Source of the DNA: Marinoscillum sp. MHG1-6
GTDB taxonomy: Bacteria > Bacteroidota > Bacteroidia > Cytophagales > Cyclobacteriaceae
NCBI RefSeq assembly: GCF_024714475.1
Contig: NZ_JAMZMI010000008.1
Span: forward strand, 62,001-126,000
Direction of reading: 5' to 3'
Length of the DNA: 64,000 nt
The translations under genes were made by a program, and so were the position numbers. Positions 61,800-64,000 of this stretch are shown here, one piece after another. The number at the start of each line of letters is the position of its first letter. The first letter of the stretch is position 1. The notes below the pieces were generated by a model. The model was not told the DNA's origin. It ran no database searches and worked only from the letters and a program-made list of their open reading frames with translations.

Positions 61800-63686
61800 A
61801 TGAATTACTTGTCAGTTGAGGGGCTTGCAAAGAGCTATGATGAAAGGCAACTTTTTGAAAATCTAACCTTTGGGTTAGATCAGGGTCAGAAAGTGGCTTT
61901 AGTTGGTGTGAATGGATGCGGAAAATCTACGCTGCTAAAAGTGATTGCGGGGCTGGAGCAGCCCGATCGGGGGTTGGTGTCCTTTAGAAAAGGACTTACG
62001 GTTTCTATTCTTCCTCAGAACCCTGTTTTCAATGATGAGGATACGGTAGTTCAGGCAGTTTTCTCAGAAGATATAGAGGAGCTCAATGTCATTCGGGACT
62101 ATGAAATGGCTTTGGATGAGGCTACGATTAATCCTGAGAATGCACCGGACATTACACCATTGATTGAGAAGATGGATCAGCTCAATGCCTGGGATTATGA
62201 AAGTCAGGTCAAAAAAATACTTGGAGAGCTAGGTGTGCATCATCTGTCTCAAAAGATGAATGAGCTGAGCGGTGGTCAGCGCAAAAGGGTGGCCCTGGCA
62301 CGAGCGCTGATCGTGAACCCTGATTTTCTTATTCTGGATGAGCCTACCAACCACCTGGATTTGGAGGTGATTGAGTGGCTTGAAAACTATCTTGCAACTG
62401 CTAACCTCACCATCCTGATGGTAACACACGACCGATATTTTCTGGATCGGGTGACCAATGAGATCATCGAGATCGACAATGGAGAATTGTTTCGCTATAA
62501 GGGTAACTATCAGAATTTCCTTGAGAAAAAGGCCGAACGCGAACTGCAGGATGCTGCCTCTGTGGACAAGGCCCGTAACCTGCTCAGAAAGGAGCTAGAT
62601 TGGATGAGGAGACAGCCGAAGGCCAGAGGTACGAAAGCCAAATACAGGGTCGATGCCTTTTATGATACCAAAGAGAAGGCTTCTAAGAATGTAGCTAAAC
62701 AGGAACTGGAGGTAAATCTCAAGGGTGAGCGTCAGGGAAAGAAAATCCTGGAGATGGAGCACGTTTCTAAAACATACGATACCCTCAAGCTACTGGATAA
62801 CTTTTCATATACTTTCCGTCGCAAAGAACGAGTAGGAATTGTAGGGCCTAATGGAGTAGGGAAGTCTACATTTCTGAGTGTGATTACCGGGCTGGAAAAA
62901 CCGGATAGTGGTAAACTCGATGTGGGACAGACCACGAAGTTTGGATATTATACCCAGGAAGAGCAGCAATTTGATCCTGATAAGAGGGTTATTGATATTG
63001 TAAAGGAAGTAGCGGAGGTAATAAGTCTGGCTGATGGTTCACAGGTGACTGCCTCACAGTTATTGAATCAGTTCCTGTTTCCTCCGAAGATGCAGTTTAA
63101 CGTGGTTGGCAAACTCAGTGGGGGAGAGCGTAAGAGGTTACAGCTTTTAAGAGTACTGATGCTAAATCCTAATTTCCTGATCCTCGATGAGCCTACTAAC
63201 GATTTAGACCTGATGACCTTAAATGTGCTTGAGGATTATTTGGAGCAGTTTGAAGGTTGCCTGATGGTAGTGTCTCACGATCGTTACTTTATGGATCGAC
63301 TTACCGACCACCTATTTGTTTTTGAGGGTGAAGGTGTGATCCGAGACTTTCCGGGCAACTATACTGATCTACGGGAGCAGAGCAAATCATTGTTTAGCAG
63401 GCCGAATGAGGAGGCTGTGAAAAAGTCGGACCCTAAGAAGGGATCAATGGTTGAATCCACCCCTACAATCGAGAAGAAAAAGCTTTCTTACAATGAGCAA
63501 CGGGAGTTTGAAGGGTTAGAGAGGGAGATAGAGAACCTGGAAGCTCAGAAGTCACAAATTGAAACATCCATGTCCACGGAGACTGGCTATGAGGAACTTC
63601 AGAGGGCCGCTGAGCAGCTTGATGAGATCAAGAAGCAACTTGAAGAAAAAGAAATGCGTTGGTTAGAATTAAGTGAAAGAGCCTGA
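61800..63686 (+). CDS. ABC-F family ATPase (Uup/EttA type)
   Basis: Ribosome-associated ATPase of 628 aa from the ATG at 61800 (MNYLSVEGLAKSYDERQLF); an upstream frame adds 21 unlikely residues. Two ABC domains: Walker A GVNGCGKST and GPNGVGKST, signatures LSGGQRKR and LSGGERKR, and Walker B LDEPTNHLDL and LDEPTNDLDL. The linker between them and a C-terminal coiled coil (YNEQREFEGLEREIENLE) suggest the Uup subgroup. No membrane part. Confidence 0.94.
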   Translation: MNYLSVEGLAKSYDERQLFENLTFGLDQGQKVALVGVNGCGKSTLLKVIAGLEQPDRGLVSFRKGLTVSILPQNPVFNDEDTVVQAVFSEDIEELNVIRDYEMALDEATINPENAPDITPLIEKMDQLNAWDYESQVKKILGELGVHHLSQKMNELSGGQRKRVALARALIVNPDFLILDEPTNHLDLEVIEWLENYLATANLTILMVTHDRYFLDRVTNEIIEIDNGELFRYKGNYQNFLEKKAERELQDAASVDKARNLLRKELDWMRRQPKARGTKAKYRVDAFYDTKEKASKNVAKQELEVNLKGERQGKKILEMEHVSKTYDTLKLLDNFSYTFRRKERVGIVGPNGVGKSTFLSVITGLEKPDSGKLDVGQTTKFGYYTQEEQQFDPDKRVIDIVKEVAEVISLADGSQVTASQLLNQFLFPPKMQFNVVGKLSGGERKRLQLLRVLMLNPNFLILDEPTNDLDLMTLNVLEDYLEQFEGCLMVVSHDRYFMDRLTDHLFVFEGEGVIRDFPGNYTDLREQSKSLFSRPNEEAVKKSDPKKGSMVESTPTIEKKKLSYNEQREFEGLEREIENLEAQKSQIETSMSTETGYEELQRAAEQLDEIKKQLEEKEMRWLELSERA

Positions 63687-63700
63687 TCGTCATCAGGCTG
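63683..63700. terminator. Hairpin between the ABC-F gene and the next convergent gene
   Basis: GCCTGAT (63683-63689) and ATCAGGC (63694-63700) are perfect 7-bp arms with a 4-nt loop. No U-tract follows, so terminator function is weakly supported. Confidence 0.3.
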
Positions 63701-64000
63701 CTGTCCAAATAATTTCTTTAAAAGGTTTAGTGATCCCATTCACCACAAATCTCAAAGGGTAGGGTCGAATGGTTAATCTGGTGTGGGGTTCTTCGAAATC
63801 GTCACCATCTACTTCCACTCCGTCAGAAGTGAGGTACTCTTCAATGCTTCTCATTTCATTGTCACTGAAATAGTCATCATAGATATCGAATAGTTTCTCC
63901 AGTAAGAATGAGCCATACTGGAGTTTTATTTCCTGCAGACATTCTTCTAGACTTTCTCTTAATAGAGGGTCGAAATCCCTGTAAAATTGTTTGTGATTTT
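63695..64000 (-). CDS. Hypothetical protein, C-terminal 101 residues (5' end outside window)
   Basis: The frame is open from the right edge to a TGA at 63695-63697. The visible part begins NHKQFYRDFDPLLRESL, is acidic and helical in its first half, and ends in a beta-like stretch (RLTIRPYPLRFVVNGIT) and KEIIWTAA. I do not recognise it. It faces the ABC-F gene with their ends 8 bp apart. Confidence 0.6.

Noticed and set aside
1-64000. Prophage, insertion sequence, toxin-antitoxin or CRISPR array
   Set aside because: No integrase, transposase, cas gene, restriction system or regular spaced repeat array was seen on either strand.

Overview
The window looks like chromosomal DNA of a marine or soil Bacteroidota, most likely order Cytophagales. 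This is inferred from gene content (DUF3078 and DUF2911 proteins, an OmpA/PD40 protein, a large PIG-L deacetylase, FeoB with its Cys-rich partner, an MLE-type MenC), from many short lipoproteins, and from repeated TAnnTTTG promoter -7 boxes typical of the phylum. No phage, insertion sequence, CRISPR array or rRNA was found. Gene density is high and most of the DNA is ordinary housekeeping.

Layout. 0-3.7 kb: the end of a suf Fe-S operon (sufB, partial sufC), an Lrp/AsnC regulator, then two tandem 150-nt tRNA-like genes with an enormous variable region. 3.7-12.8 kb: fadD, envelope proteins, MscS, a long QueA paralogue, menC, and a Spy-like/ECF sigma/anti-sigma/CnrX-like stress operon. 12.9-26.2 kb: PIG-L deacetylase, Na+ symporter, DUF2911, 3-methyladenine glycosylase, OmpA/PD40, gamma-glutamyltransferase, SulP transporter, a family I do not recognise, TPR protein. 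26.2-35.3 kb (nearly all minus strand): bacillithiol transferase group, CopA with an HMA-AraC regulator, a sirtuin without zinc cysteines, PLP decarboxylase, rsmG-sigma-glycosyltransferase. 35.4-45.5 kb: tgt-lptF-EamA, DEAD helicase, M49-like and M28 peptidases, phosphodiesterase, PpnP. 45.5-50.4 kb: an iron block (ferritin, a tiny Cys/Lys-rich peptide, FeoA/FeoB/Cys-rich partner, orphan response regulator). 50.4-64 kb: cupin, VOC proteins, GlxA-like AraC, two L,D-transpeptidases, CPA2 antiporter, metB, 2OG oxygenase, M61 peptidase, ABC-F ATPase.

Two things stand out. First, the tandem tRNA-like pair (2817-2966 and 3342-3491): each has intact acceptor, D, anticodon and T arms, a GUC anticodon loop with G73 and encoded CCA on a tRNA-Leu-like body, and a 78-nt variable region containing a long UUCG-capped hairpin. 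The bodies are identical between copies; all 12 differences lie in the variable region and most preserve pairing. Second, a shared 19-bp palindrome, ATTTAGA-N5-TCTAAAT, lies in or beside the promoters of suf, the feo operon, the Cys/Lys-rich peptide operon and probably lrp, suggesting one iron (Fur-family-like) regulon across the window.

Limits: everything is read by eye. Family names rest on recognised motifs, not searches. Start codons were moved from the longest frame where an internal ATG fits better.
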